NCBI GenBank assembly: GCA_964605655.1
Contig: CAZSDK010000017.1
Coordinates: 37,300 to 101,299 of the forward strand
DNA length: 64,000 nucleotides
Origin: JAKLIX01 sp964605655
GTDB taxonomy: Bacteria; Bacteroidota; Bacteroidia; Bacteroidales; CAIXZF01
Reading direction: 5' to 3'
Position numbers and translations under genes: made by a program. Under the pieces are notes generated by a model. It did not search any database. It saw only the letters and a list, made by a program, of their open reading frames with translations, and was not told where the DNA came from. Positions 18,437 through 27,974 of this stretch are shown one piece after another; position 1 is the stretch's first letter; each line of letters begins with the position of its first letter.

Positions 18437-18988
18437 ATGAGATCCATTACATCCTTTCACCTGCTGTTGCTCCTCTTTGTCTCAACCGCAGTTACAGCCC
18501 AGGATACCATCAAACGGCCTGAGATTCCAGTTGATGAGGAATCCAGGCTGATCACCTACAAACAGGTCGTACAACAGTCCGGCACCCGTGACGAACTGTA
18601 CCTCAGGAGCATCGACTGGCTCAACAGTTTTTACAAGAATCCTGCTGAAGTGACCCGGACCCGTGACAGAGAAAACGGAATTTTAAAAGGCGTTGCCAGA
18701 TTCAAACTGTACTACATCGACAAGGATGGGATTAAAAACGAGACCAGTTTCTGCGAATATGATTTTACTCTTGAGTGTAAAGACGGAAGGTACCGCTATA
18801 CCCTCACCAATTTCTGCCTTAAAGAGACTTCCCGTAAACCCATCGAACGCTGGCTAAACCGCTCCGATCCTTCGTTCAACCCGCGCTGGGATGAATATTT
18901 GACCCAGGTCGACGCTTTTGCCAAAGACTGGATCGCCAGGCTCGAAAAGGCCATGGCCCCCAAGATCAAGAAGGATGACTCCTGGTAA
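18437..18988 (+). CDS. Secreted DUF4468-like protein
   Basis: A 183-residue protein with a signal peptide ending VTAQ. The mature part (YKQVVQQSGTRDELYLRSID, then GVARFKLYYI and YDFTLECKDGRYRYTLTNF) matches the layout of DUF4468 proteins, a TBP-like fold common in exported Bacteroidota proteins. The function is unknown. Its last 23 bases overlap the 3' end of the convergent amidohydrolase gene. Confidence 0.75.
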   Translation: MRSITSFHLLLLLFVSTAVTAQDTIKRPEIPVDEESRLITYKQVVQQSGTRDELYLRSIDWLNSFYKNPAEVTRTRDRENGILKGVARFKLYYIDKDGIKNETSFCEYDFTLECKDGRYRYTLTNFCLKETSRKPIERWLNRSDPSFNPRWDEYLTQVDAFAKDWIARLEKAMAPKIKKDDSW

Positions 18989-20192
18989 GAGGTTTTATCC
19001 TGGTATGAGGTAACAATAAGAAATTCTCGGTATCACTATATTCAATAAGGTTGACCCCTGGGTATTTCCCTTTTTCAAAGCTTCCAGCCCAGGATTTTAT
19101 CCCCAGGAAGTCCGCACCATTTAAAGTCGCCCATCGAATAAGGGTATCCAGCTCCATTCCCCTGAAAGTTCGCTGCAGTATTTTCATCTCTTCAAGAAGT
19201 GATAAATAGGGATTGCTTGCAAAACTATCGGTCCCCAGGGTGATCCTGTTGTGATGACCAGCAAACAAACGAATATCAGGAAGCCGGTCCTCGATAAACA
19301 GGTTGGCTCCCGGACAGAAGCACCACCAGGCCCTGGAAAGCAAGCGGTCTGCAATGATCAGGTCCTCTTCCCTGCAACAGGTGTTATGTACGAAGAGGAT
19401 GGGGTTTTCCTCCGGCAGGAATCCTGACAGATACGCCAACGGTCTCATCCCGGTTCCGGACCATGAAGTGATGGGGATGCCGAAATCTTCCAGCCTGGCC
19501 CTTACAGGTCCTGTCCCCTGATCAAAAAACAAAACCTCGTCCTCATTTTCAAGATGATGCAGGGTAGTGATGCCCCCATCGAACTGAAGATGGGCTTTCA
19601 CCAACAACCACAGTTCCCTCGACAAAGAATAGGTCGCATGAGGTGCCAAAGTGGCGTTGGCATTGGAATTCCAGCCTCTGATGAACTTCAGGTGGTCAAT
19701 GCCCTTACTGAATCTTTCAATGGCCGTGTCGGGGTCTGAACCCAGCACCTCCACAAAGGAATGATAGTACAGGGAACTGTTTTCTTTGATCCAACGGTGT
19801 TCCGCTGAAGGAGCATGACTCACTATGTCACCCACAGCAACGATGCCCGAATCTACCATCTCCTTTTCCGCACTTTGCATGAAAAACTCCTGGTCCCTGG
19901 CCAGGTGGGGCGGCTCATGCCGGTAATGCTGCTGTATAATCCGGATGAACCGGTCGAGGCCGGTATGTCTTTCCATTCTTCCCTGCAGGTAAGAAAGTTC
20001 CAAATGGCAGTGGGTATTCACAAAACCAGGACAAAGTATTCCGTCAAAATGTTGAATATCAGAGATCTCCACATCAACTTTTTCCGGGTCCAACACCTCA
20101 AGCACCATGTCATGGTCATCAAGAATCAATATACCACGGAAAATAGGGTCGTCAGAAACCGGGAAAACCCATTCACCACTGAGCTTCTTCAT
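18966..20192 (-). CDS. Amidohydrolase superfamily protein (COG0402-like)
   Basis: A 408-residue cytosolic metal-dependent hydrolase. The first metal ligands are in GFVNTHCHLELS (about residues 56-67), further His ligands in LAPHATYSLS and LHHLENEDE, and the final Asp in LGTDSFASNP. The pattern is that of deaminases and chlorohydrolases acting on nucleobases, nucleosides or similar ring compounds. Relatives include aminodeoxyfutalosine deaminase of the futalosine menaquinone route, but no other mqn gene is visible here, so I leave the substrate open. It is divergent from adenine deaminase and convergent with the DUF4468 gene, with a 23-base overlap. Confidence 0.8.
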   Translation of the reverse strand: MKKLSGEWVFPVSDDPIFRGILILDDHDMVLEVLDPEKVDVEISDIQHFDGILCPGFVNTHCHLELSYLQGRMERHTGLDRFIRIIQQHYRHEPPHLARDQEFFMQSAEKEMVDSGIVAVGDIVSHAPSAEHRWIKENSSLYYHSFVEVLGSDPDTAIERFSKGIDHLKFIRGWNSNANATLAPHATYSLSRELWLLVKAHLQFDGGITTLHHLENEDEVLFFDQGTGPVRARLEDFGIPITSWSGTGMRPLAYLSGFLPEENPILFVHNTCCREEDLIIADRLLSRAWWCFCPGANLFIEDRLPDIRLFAGHHNRITLGTDSFASNPYLSLLEEMKILQRTFRGMELDTLIRWATLNGADFLGIKSWAGSFEKGKYPGVNLIEYSDTENFLLLPHTRIKPLTRSHPS

Positions 20193-20241
20193 AGTTGCGG
20201 CTATCTCATCTGTCTTAATACTTATCCCGGAATGCCATTAC

Positions 20242-20272
20242 TTGGTAAAATTAATGACACTCAGTACTTTTG
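20242..20272 (+). promoter_or_regulatory. Bacteroidota-type promoter for adenine deaminase
   Basis: TTG (20242-20244), 20 bases, then TACTTTTG (20265-20272) fits the -33/-7 pattern of Bacteroidota primary sigma factor promoters. It leaves a leader of about 100 bases before the start at 20382. Confidence 0.55.
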
Positions 20273-20381
20273 TAAAGGATTGTTCTCCAATTACCAGATT
20301 CGCTGTCATTCCTGAATAACCGGCTATAGGCCGTATTTTTCAGGCAATACAAAGGAATACCAAAACAAAGATACAACCAAC

Positions 20382-22019
20382 ATGGAGGAAACCATCAGAT
20401 TATCGGGGAATATTGTTGACGTGACTGAAGGCAGGATTTACCAGGGGACCCTGGTCATTTCAGCGGGACGGATCACTGAAATCATAGAGGAAAAAGTGCA
20501 GGAGAATCATTACCTGATCCCTGGTTTCATTGATTCACATGTGCACATTGAAAGTTCCATGCTGGTCCCTTCTGAATTTGCGAGGCTTGCCGTGGTCCAT
20601 GGAACGGTCGCCTGTGTTTCTGATCCCCATGAGATAGCCAATGTGCTGGGAATTGAAGGGATACAGTTCATGATAGAAAACGGGAGTCAGGTCCCTTTTC
20701 ATTTCTTTTTTGGAGCCCCTTCCTGCGTGCCTGCTACTCCTTTCGAGACCAGCGGTTCACGACTAGGACCTGAAGAGACATCATTTCTTTTGTCGAAGCC
20801 CTATATCCATTATTTATCAGAAATGATGAACTTTCCGGGTGTGATCAGCAAAGATCCGGAGGTGATGGAAAAGATAGCCCTGGCAAAACGACATGGAAAG
20901 GTGATCGACGGCCATGCTCCCGGCCTCAGGGGGGACAGTCTCCTGCAATATGCCGGCCAGGGTATCACCACCGACCACGAGTGCTACCTGCTGGAAGAAG
21001 CACTGGAAAAAGTGAAATCCGGGATGAAGATCCTGATCAGGGAAGGAAGTGCCGCAAAGAATTTCGATGAGCTGATCCCTTTGATGTCGATGCATTCCGA
21101 CTCGGTGATGCTCTGTTCTGATGATAAACACCCCGATGACCTGGTGAAGGGGCACATCAACCTGTTAGCACAGAGGGCCGTTCAGAAAGGATATGACAGA
21201 ATGAAAGTACTCAGAAGTTGTTCCCTGATCCCTGCACAACATTATCATCTTCCCATTGGTCTTTTAAGAAAGGGTGATCCGGCAAATGTGGTCATTGTAA
21301 ACAACTTAAATCAATTGGAGGTCATCTCCACCTGGATTCAGGGAAATAAAGTTGCGGAAAAGGGAAACTCACTGATTCCCTCCATTACCCCTGATACCCC
21401 GAACCGGTTTGTAGCGGAACCTGTTACCCCCGGCATGTTGGAAGTCCCGGCAGAAGGAAAAAAGATAAAAGTCATTGAGGCCTTCGACGGACAATTGATA
21501 ACCAAGGTTTTAATAACCGACGCCCTGATCAGGGAGAACCTGGTATTGCCAGATATTGACAGGGACATTCTCAAACTGTCGGTGATGAACCGTTATGAGT
21601 CATCTGTGCCGGCCTTAGGTTTTGTAAAAGGCTTCGGATTGAAAAAAGGGGCACTTGCCTCCACTGTATCACACGACAGTCATAACCTGATTACTGTCGG
21701 CACCTCCGATGAAGCGATGGCCCGTGCCATGAACCTGATTATTGAATCCAAGGGTGGAATCTCGGTCACTGATGGAGCTAACGACCTTGTTTTACCTCTT
21801 CCCGTTGCAGGGATCATGTCGCCTTATGACGGTTATGAGGTCGCCAGGTCATACCAAGGTCTGGACAAATTTGCCAGGATACTTGGATGTATACTTCAAT
21901 CGCCATTTATGACCCTTTCCTTTATGGCACTACTGGTGATCCCATCATTAAAACTGAGTGACAAAGGATTATTTGACGGTTCTGTCTTCCGCTTTACAAG
22001 CTTGTTTGAAGAAAAATAA
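20382..22019 (+). CDS. ade: Adenine deaminase
   Basis: A 545-residue enzyme that converts adenine to hypoxanthine and ammonia in purine salvage. Family motifs are GFIDSHVHIESSM (about residues 48-60), VSDPHEIANVLG, DGHAPGL (about residue 180), TDHECYL, and the C-terminal adenine deaminase domain with STVSHDSHNLI. Length and order match bacterial Ade. It has its own promoter and reads divergently from the amidohydrolase; both belong to the same superfamily, though they are not close relatives. Confidence 0.95.
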   Translation: MEETIRLSGNIVDVTEGRIYQGTLVISAGRITEIIEEKVQENHYLIPGFIDSHVHIESSMLVPSEFARLAVVHGTVACVSDPHEIANVLGIEGIQFMIENGSQVPFHFFFGAPSCVPATPFETSGSRLGPEETSFLLSKPYIHYLSEMMNFPGVISKDPEVMEKIALAKRHGKVIDGHAPGLRGDSLLQYAGQGITTDHECYLLEEALEKVKSGMKILIREGSAAKNFDELIPLMSMHSDSVMLCSDDKHPDDLVKGHINLLAQRAVQKGYDRMKVLRSCSLIPAQHYHLPIGLLRKGDPANVVIVNNLNQLEVISTWIQGNKVAEKGNSLIPSITPDTPNRFVAEPVTPGMLEVPAEGKKIKVIEAFDGQLITKVLITDALIRENLVLPDIDRDILKLSVMNRYESSVPALGFVKGFGLKKGALASTVSHDSHNLITVGTSDEAMARAMNLIIESKGGISVTDGANDLVLPLPVAGIMSPYDGYEVARSYQGLDKFARILGCILQSPFMTLSFMALLVIPSLKLSDKGLFDGSVFRFTSLFEEK

Positions 22020-22071
22020 CCTTTCGATAGAAAAAAATATATATATTTATTTCTTTGGTATATTTTTTTAT

Positions 22072-22093
22072 TATCTTTGTAAAAAATTTTTAC
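22072..22093 (+). promoter_or_regulatory. Possible promoter/operator of the ArsR-type gene
   Basis: TATCTTTG (22072-22079) fits the -7 box TAnnTTTG. It touches the near-palindrome GTAAAAAATTTTTAC (22079-22093), placed where an autorepressor could block transcription. No TTG lies at the right distance upstream. Confidence 0.35.
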
Positions 22094-22097
22094 TGCT

Positions 22098-22397
22098 ATG
22101 GCAAAATTGGAACTAGATGTTGTAAAACTGGAGATGGCGGCCAACCGTCTCAGAGCTTTGGCTCACCCGATGAGAATTGCTGTGATTGAGTTATTGCAGG
22201 AGAAGGAAAAACTTAGCGTAACTGAAATTTACAAAAAATTGAAAATTGAACAAGCAGCTGCTTCTCATCACCTGAACATTTTAAAGGGCAAGGGAATACT
22301 CGCTTCAAAAAGAGACGGGAAAAAGATCTATTACTCTCTGAGGAGCAAATCATTGACCCAGATCATCGATTGCATCAACCGCTGCAATACCGAGTAG
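22098..22397 (+). CDS. ArsR/SmtB-type winged-helix regulator
   Basis: A 99-residue DNA-binding protein. The winged helix spans about residues 15-85 (RLRALAHPMRIAVIELLQ, then AAASHHLNILKGKGILASKR and KKIYYSLRS). The metal site ELCVCD of classic ArsR/SmtB sensors is absent; the only cysteines are near the end in CINRCNTE. So it may sense something other than arsenite or zinc, or use those two cysteines. No transporter or resistance gene is adjacent. It ends one base before the convergent Ig-like lipoprotein gene. Confidence 0.85.
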   Translation: MAKLELDVVKLEMAANRLRALAHPMRIAVIELLQEKEKLSVTEIYKKLKIEQAAASHHLNILKGKGILASKRDGKKIYYSLRSKSLTQIIDCINRCNTE

Positions 22398-22398
22398 T

Positions 22399-24093
22399 TT
22401 ACCAGGCCCAACTTTCTTCTATCTCCCAATTCCCTCTGATTTTCAGAGTATTGGGGAAATTCAGCACCTCTTCAGGTTGAATTTCATGTTGATAATTCCC
22501 ACCATCCCAGTGGGAATTATCATTTTTATCGGCAACAGCCCGCAACCGGTAATCGCCGGGAACCAGGTATTTCAATTGCCAGGTCGATGACTGAAGGACC
22601 CTCTTCTCAAAAAGGACCTTATCCTTATCATTCATCAACTGTAACAGCACAGGTTCTTTCCTGTTGGTTGAAAAACGCAGCACCAGGGTCCCATAGTCCT
22701 CCTCTGACAGTGTATTCAGCTTCCAGACAATACTATCATTGGTTTGCCCGAGCCAGTCTTTCAGTTGACCTTTGGGCAGCACCAGGCTATAGTAGGTATT
22801 CTGTTTCCAGGGATACCGAATATTCAATCTCCTCAGGCTTTTGGGATCTGGTTCTGGTTTGATCTTCAAAGTATCCTTCCCCTCCACCAGTATGGGTCTG
22901 AGTCCGGAAGTATCTTTCAAGGGATAGGGCAAGGTGACAACTAGGTCCTGCTTCAGGTGAAGGGTCCCTGAGGCGTTGATTATGGGTTTGATCTTTCCTT
23001 TCGACAGCTCGTCTTTTTTGATAAGCACCCCCTTCCCGTAATATCTGAGGTCCAGGTTCAGCGTATCCGGTTTTTTCCCGCCATAATCGAGTAGCAGGTG
23101 TAATGAATCAGTGTACAGACCGGTCTGTACCCAACACCGCAGTGTATCTCTCTTTTCAGACCACTCTTCACGGCACCAGTCACCAGGAAGCCCCTGGGAT
23201 GAAGCAATAGTGCGGAGTGTGGCTGTTTTCACCGGTCCGGAGAAGGGGATCATCAGCGAATAGGGCTTATCGAAGTAAGCCCTGAAAGACCTCAGAGTGG
23301 TGTCCTTTTGTTTGAAAAGGCGGACCTCCAAAGGGGTTACATCCATCGATACCTGAAGGCTGTCGGGAGCAAGGCTGTCCTTCACCTGCTTTACGGCCGG
23401 TCTGATGCTTTGTGGCGAGAATCCGATCTCTTCTGTCGGAAGGTCAGCTAATAAGTTGGCATTCAAGTCGATGCAGGCTATGACCTTGTATGAAGCTGAA
23501 GCGAGGTTCTCCAACCGGAAACTTCCGTTATCCTTTGTAAAGGCAATGTAAGCGGGCTTATCGGTCAGTTTAATGGAATCCCGGTCATCCCGGTACAACA
23601 TGACCAGTGCTTTGGGCACAGGTGACAAGTTCTCGGCTTTCAGCACCACTCCACTTAAAAATAACGAATCCAACTGAGGCCCGGTAGAAAAAATGTATCT
23701 GAAATCAACCATAGGGTTGTTCTCGGTAAAATCCTGAATGGCATTACCAAAAGTAAATGTATAAGTGGTGTTTTCTTTCAGGACCTCTTTCATAGTGATG
23801 ATGACGGATTTCCCTTTGACTTTGTACTCAGGAGGCTGCTCCAACGGAGGATTTATGATGATGTTCCGGCTTTCATCCTTCAGGATGACGTACTCATCGA
23901 AAGTCAGGATGATCGTGGGGTATTTGAATTGGGTGGTACCATTCTCCGGCACGGCACTTACCAGGACAGGAGGCTTGGTATCCTTCGGTCCTCCGGTTGG
24001 AGCAACGATATTGGCGCAGGATGAGGCCACCAGACACATCACAGGTATCGACCAGGATGTAAAGGAGTGAAGGGTGGTTTTTGCTTTGTTCAT
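22399..24093 (-). CDS. Lipoprotein with bacterial Ig-like (Big_5) domain
   Basis: A 564-residue lipoprotein with lipobox ASSC (Cys26). Right after the signal comes APTGGPKDTKPPVLVSAVPE, then the SbsA-like Ig domain (about 45-140; FDEYVILKD, NTTYTFTFGNAIQDF). A region near 170-220 looks like a carboxypeptidase-regulatory-like beta domain (DNGSFRLENLASASYKVIA). The C-terminal half is beta-rich and ends with another such module (LVPGDYRLRAVADKNDNSHW). Proteins starting this way are widespread in Bacteroidota, but I know no defined role. Probably periplasmic or at the outer membrane. Confidence 0.8.
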   Translation of the reverse strand: MNKAKTTLHSFTSWSIPVMCLVASSCANIVAPTGGPKDTKPPVLVSAVPENGTTQFKYPTIILTFDEYVILKDESRNIIINPPLEQPPEYKVKGKSVIITMKEVLKENTTYTFTFGNAIQDFTENNPMVDFRYIFSTGPQLDSLFLSGVVLKAENLSPVPKALVMLYRDDRDSIKLTDKPAYIAFTKDNGSFRLENLASASYKVIACIDLNANLLADLPTEEIGFSPQSIRPAVKQVKDSLAPDSLQVSMDVTPLEVRLFKQKDTTLRSFRAYFDKPYSLMIPFSGPVKTATLRTIASSQGLPGDWCREEWSEKRDTLRCWVQTGLYTDSLHLLLDYGGKKPDTLNLDLRYYGKGVLIKKDELSKGKIKPIINASGTLHLKQDLVVTLPYPLKDTSGLRPILVEGKDTLKIKPEPDPKSLRRLNIRYPWKQNTYYSLVLPKGQLKDWLGQTNDSIVWKLNTLSEEDYGTLVLRFSTNRKEPVLLQLMNDKDKVLFEKRVLQSSTWQLKYLVPGDYRLRAVADKNDNSHWDGGNYQHEIQPEEVLNFPNTLKIRGNWEIEESWAW

Positions 24094-24195
24094 GTTCCGG
24101 GAGGGAAAGAGATCACAAAGATAATCCTCAATTCTTCATTTGACTTGCTACCAACTGCGAATCAGTTCGAAATTACAGTTCTTCCACCTGATAAA

Positions 24196-24819
24196 CTAAA
24201 CAGTTGGGGTTAACGCTTCAAACTGAAAACCTCTCGATAAGGCCCCTTCAATAAAACGAGGCAACAAGGAAAGGACTTTATCCCTGGCTTTCAAGCTGTC
24301 ATGAAAAACGTATATGTTTCCTTCCTGCATATTATTGATGCAGTGTTCAAGACATGACTCGACACTGCTGGCAGCGTGAAAGTCATAAGAAAGCACCGAC
24401 CAGAGGACTACCTGGTAGTGATCTCTGAGGGCTTCAAGCTGAGATTTCCTTATTTTTCCGTAAGGTGGCCGGAAAAGCCTGGAATGAACCAGTTCCCCGC
24501 ATCTTTCCACATTTTCCAGGTATGCCGGAGTTTGCGTTTTCCATCCTTTCAGATGGTTATAAGTATGATTCCCGGTTTGATGTCCCTGTTTAATAATTTC
24601 CTGGTAAACAGGATAATGGTGAAACACATTCTCGCCTACACAGAAGAAGGTAGCTTTTATCTGAAAGGAGGATAAAATTTCCAATACAGGAAGCGTGACC
24701 TCTGGTATGGGTCCGTCATCAAAGGTGAGAAACAACTTCTTTTCAGGTGTGCCGACTCTGCATAAGACTTTGCCCTGGTACCAGGTATGAGCAATACGTG
24801 ATGTTTTGAAAAAAAACAT
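24196..24819 (-). CDS. Polysaccharide deacetylase (NodB-type)
   Basis: A 207-residue carbohydrate esterase family 4 enzyme. The catalytic motif 1 is TFDDGP (32-37), the metal-binding His pair of motif 2 is H85-TYN-H89, and motif 3 is RPPYG (117-121). Such enzymes remove acetyl groups from N-acetylglucosamine units in peptidoglycan or surface glycans. No signal peptide is obvious. The gene begins six bases after the stop of the DUF2723 gene upstream, so it is probably in one operon with the two glycosyltransferases and may edit the same glycan. Confidence 0.88.
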   Translation of the reverse strand: MFFFKTSRIAHTWYQGKVLCRVGTPEKKLFLTFDDGPIPEVTLPVLEILSSFQIKATFFCVGENVFHHYPVYQEIIKQGHQTGNHTYNHLKGWKTQTPAYLENVERCGELVHSRLFRPPYGKIRKSQLEALRDHYQVVLWSVLSYDFHAASSVESCLEHCINNMQEGNIYVFHDSLKARDKVLSLLPRFIEGALSRGFQFEALTPTV

Positions 24820-24825
24820 TCGTGG

Positions 24826-27800
24826 TCACTGATTTCCCGGAGGATTATCCTCCACATACCGGGCATAGTACTTATCAAACAGCGCTTTGGATTGAGCAGA
24901 AATAGCCTTATCATCCACTATTTCAGATATTTGCGAAATACGCTGCATCACACCCAATGCCATCCGTTTCTGATCTTCTGCCGCCAGTGCTTTTCTGCCC
25001 CTGAGTGCATAGTAGTAGTCGAGGTCCTGGCGGTAAATCTCGGTAAGCCTTTCGAGGATCTTTCTCCCTTTTTCAGGATGGCCGGTCTTATAATATACGT
25101 CCACCATGGAAAGCATAAAGAAGTTGTATGGGACCACTTCATCGGGTATCATCTCCACACAACGGTCGCAAACGGCAACTGCTGAGTCCTTTTTCCCTGC
25201 GTCAAGCAATGACTGGGCCAGCCTGCCATAGATGCTCCGGGTATTGATCGACATCCTCAGGTGGTCATCGCCGTAATAGGTCTTTGGATTATCAAGTCTC
25301 ATGCAGAACTTCTTCATGAGATTGTTGTACATCACCTCATTTTGTATCCTTCCCACCATGCCACTGGAGTAGTTGGTATCCAGTACCGGCACAAGCCGGT
25401 AAGCATACCCTTCCAACTGGAAATACGGCTGAAGGTCAAGATAATTTTCATCACCAATGGTCATGGAGAAGTATATGGGTCTGTCCCAGTTAAAATGTGC
25501 GAGCAGGTCGAGCACCATCAGGTGGTTCTTAGGGATGGCATTCCTGTCGAGGCGCCATTCAATGGCAGGCACTATCTGGCTGGCCTGATCAGGTGTGACA
25601 GTACCGTTTTTTAGCACCTTATCCTTATCAACCGGGATCATGAACCTCTTTGTAGGGAAATAATCGAGCAGGCCTATCTGGCTTTCAAATTTCTTGGCCG
25701 GGTCTTTGCTGGATGCATCACTGATCATCTGAGAAAGGTCGGAGTAGGCAGATGTGTCAATAATGCTTGGGTTTTCAATCATGTAAACGATATCCAGGTT
25801 ACCGCCCCGGTACTGGTTATGTTCCAGTGAGAACGGAACGGGATCGGAGAGATAGGCTTTGCGCTTCATCTGGTCGATATACCAATCGGTTTGAAGCAGG
25901 CTCAGGTTACAGACCCTGACATCGGTCCGGATGCCCTCTACTTCCTGGGCGTACCAGAGAGGGAAAGTATCATTATCACCGCTGGTAAAGAGGATGGCAT
26001 TGGGGGCACAGGAGTTAAGGTAGTCGCTGGCTACCTGAAGGACCGTATATCGACCCGACCGGTCGTGGTCGTCCCACCCTTCCCTGGCTAAAATGCCGGG
26101 TACACAAAGCAGACATACCAGTGAAATGACGGAGCCTGCCAGTATTTGATGGAATTTCTTGCTGATCAGCTTATTGAGAGCAGAAACCAAGGCAAGTACC
26201 CCTAAACCTATCCAGATAGCGAAAGCATAGAAAGAGGCCGCGTATGAATAATCCCTCTCCCGGGGCTGGGGTGCATACTGGTTCAGATACAACACGATGG
26301 CGAAGCCTGTCATAAAAAACAAGAGGGTGATCACGAGAGCATCCTTCCTGTGTCGGGAAAAATGATAAATCATTCCCACAAGGCCCAGCAAAAGAGGCAG
26401 AAAGTAAAAAGTATTCTGCGCTTTGTTCTGGGCATTAACAGGAAGCTTGTCCTGTGGGCCCAGTCGTGCATTGTCGATAAAGGAAATTCCCGAGAGCCAG
26501 TTGCCGTGCGCAATGTCACCGTACTTTGATTCTGTCAGGCCCATCCCCTGGATATCATTCTGCCGCCCTACAAAATTCCATAGAAAATACCTCCAGTACA
26601 TAAAGTTCAGCTGGTATTTCCAGAAGAATTCCAGGTTGGATCCAAAGGAAGGCTTCAGACGGTTTTCCGTCTCGCCATACTCATTTTCGACAGATATTCT
26701 GTCTCCTTTGATATTGACCCAGTTGTTGTAAGCCTGCTCATGTTCCTGCTGTGTATTTGACCACATCCTTGGAAAGAAGGTCATGAAACGGCTGTCATAT
26801 TCCGGATTCAACTGCTTTCGTTCATCTATCACCTCATACCTGCCTGTTTCCCTGTTTTTTGCATATATCTTCGTTCCATCCGTTCGTCCTACCACAGGAG
26901 CATTATAGTAATTTCCATATAATATGGGCCAGTCACCATACTGCTCCCGGTTCAGGTAAGCAAGCAGGTTAATGGCATTGTCGGGGTTGTTTTCGTCGAT
27001 GGGGGTGTCGGCATTTGACCGGATCACCAGGATCAGAAAAGAGGAATAACCGATCAGGATGAAGGAGAACGCCATGAGCACGGTGTTCAGAACCAGCCTC
27101 TTGGTCTTTTTACTATAAGAGATGCCCCATACAAGTCCTCCGATAAGAAGCACAAAATAAAAGACAGTGCCCGTGTTAAAGGGTAGACTGAAGCCGTTGA
27201 CAAAGAGCAGTTCAAAATACCCTGCCAGTTTTACGATCCAGGGGATGATGCCGCTCATCACAAATCCCAGCAAAGCCAGCGACAACAGACCGATCAGGAT
27301 AAGCTTCCGGGGCCGGGTATCTTTGTACTTTTTAAAATAGAATACAAAAGCCATCGCAGGGATGGTAAGAAGGTTCAGCAGGTGTACACCGATCGACAAC
27401 CCGATGAGGTAGGCAATCAGAAGCAGCCACCGCGTGGCGTATTTCCCTTCAGCAGACTCTTCCCATTTTAAAATGGCCCAAAACACCACGGCCGTGAAAA
27501 AGGAAGACATGGCATATACCTCACCTTCCACAGCCGAGAACCAGAAAGAATCGGTAAAGGTATAAGCCAGGGAACCGACCAGTCCACTGCCAAAGATCGC
27601 CACCATAGTGCCTGGGTTGATTTCTCCCCTGACCAGCACTAGTTTCTTTGCCAGCATGGTTATAGTCCAGAAAAGAAACATGATGGTAAATCCACTGCTC
27701 AGTGCCGACATGGTATTGACCATGAAAGCCACCTGAGTCTTGTCCATGGCCAGCATGGAAAAGAAACGTCCGATGAGTTGAAACAGTGGAGCTCCGGGCG

Positions 27801-27966
27801 GGTGGCCCACCAGCAACTTATAGGCAGTGGCAATATACTCTCCACAATCCCAGAAACTTACTGTGGGCTCGGCCGTGAGGATATACACAGCCGATGCCAA
27901 TACTCCCACCAACCAACCCAGGATGTTATTTATTCGGCGGTATAGGTAACGATGTTGATCTGTCAT
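24826..27966 (-). CDS. DUF2723 membrane protein, GT117-like glycosyltransferase (copy 2)
   Basis: A 1046-residue protein with about 12 membrane helices in its first half and a soluble C-terminal half with TPR-like helices at the end. The conserved acidic motif WDCGEY (39-44) and VGHPPGAP (53-60) lie in the first periplasmic loop. The DUF2723 family includes human TMEM260, a protein O-mannosyltransferase, so transfer of a sugar from a lipid carrier to periplasmic proteins or glycans is likely. It starts eight bases after the stop of a paralogue of almost the same length. Together with the deacetylase they form an apparent operon. Confidence 0.88.
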   Translation of the reverse strand: MTDQHRYLYRRINNILGWLVGVLASAVYILTAEPTVSFWDCGEYIATAYKLLVGHPPGAPLFQLIGRFFSMLAMDKTQVAFMVNTMSALSSGFTIMFLFWTITMLAKKLVLVRGEINPGTMVAIFGSGLVGSLAYTFTDSFWFSAVEGEVYAMSSFFTAVVFWAILKWEESAEGKYATRWLLLIAYLIGLSIGVHLLNLLTIPAMAFVFYFKKYKDTRPRKLILIGLLSLALLGFVMSGIIPWIVKLAGYFELLFVNGFSLPFNTGTVFYFVLLIGGLVWGISYSKKTKRLVLNTVLMAFSFILIGYSSFLILVIRSNADTPIDENNPDNAINLLAYLNREQYGDWPILYGNYYNAPVVGRTDGTKIYAKNRETGRYEVIDERKQLNPEYDSRFMTFFPRMWSNTQQEHEQAYNNWVNIKGDRISVENEYGETENRLKPSFGSNLEFFWKYQLNFMYWRYFLWNFVGRQNDIQGMGLTESKYGDIAHGNWLSGISFIDNARLGPQDKLPVNAQNKAQNTFYFLPLLLGLVGMIYHFSRHRKDALVITLLFFMTGFAIVLYLNQYAPQPRERDYSYAASFYAFAIWIGLGVLALVSALNKLISKKFHQILAGSVISLVCLLCVPGILAREGWDDHDRSGRYTVLQVASDYLNSCAPNAILFTSGDNDTFPLWYAQEVEGIRTDVRVCNLSLLQTDWYIDQMKRKAYLSDPVPFSLEHNQYRGGNLDIVYMIENPSIIDTSAYSDLSQMISDASSKDPAKKFESQIGLLDYFPTKRFMIPVDKDKVLKNGTVTPDQASQIVPAIEWRLDRNAIPKNHLMVLDLLAHFNWDRPIYFSMTIGDENYLDLQPYFQLEGYAYRLVPVLDTNYSSGMVGRIQNEVMYNNLMKKFCMRLDNPKTYYGDDHLRMSINTRSIYGRLAQSLLDAGKKDSAVAVCDRCVEMIPDEVVPYNFFMLSMVDVYYKTGHPEKGRKILERLTEIYRQDLDYYYALRGRKALAAEDQKRMALGVMQRISQISEIVDDKAISAQSKALFDKYYARYVEDNPPGNQ

Positions 27967-27974
27967 TGGACAGT

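Noticed and set aside
20273..20381. Purine riboswitch in the adenine deaminase leader
   Set aside because: The leader of about 100 bases lacks the conserved three-way junction pattern; only a short GGCTATAGGCC-like inverted repeat is seen.
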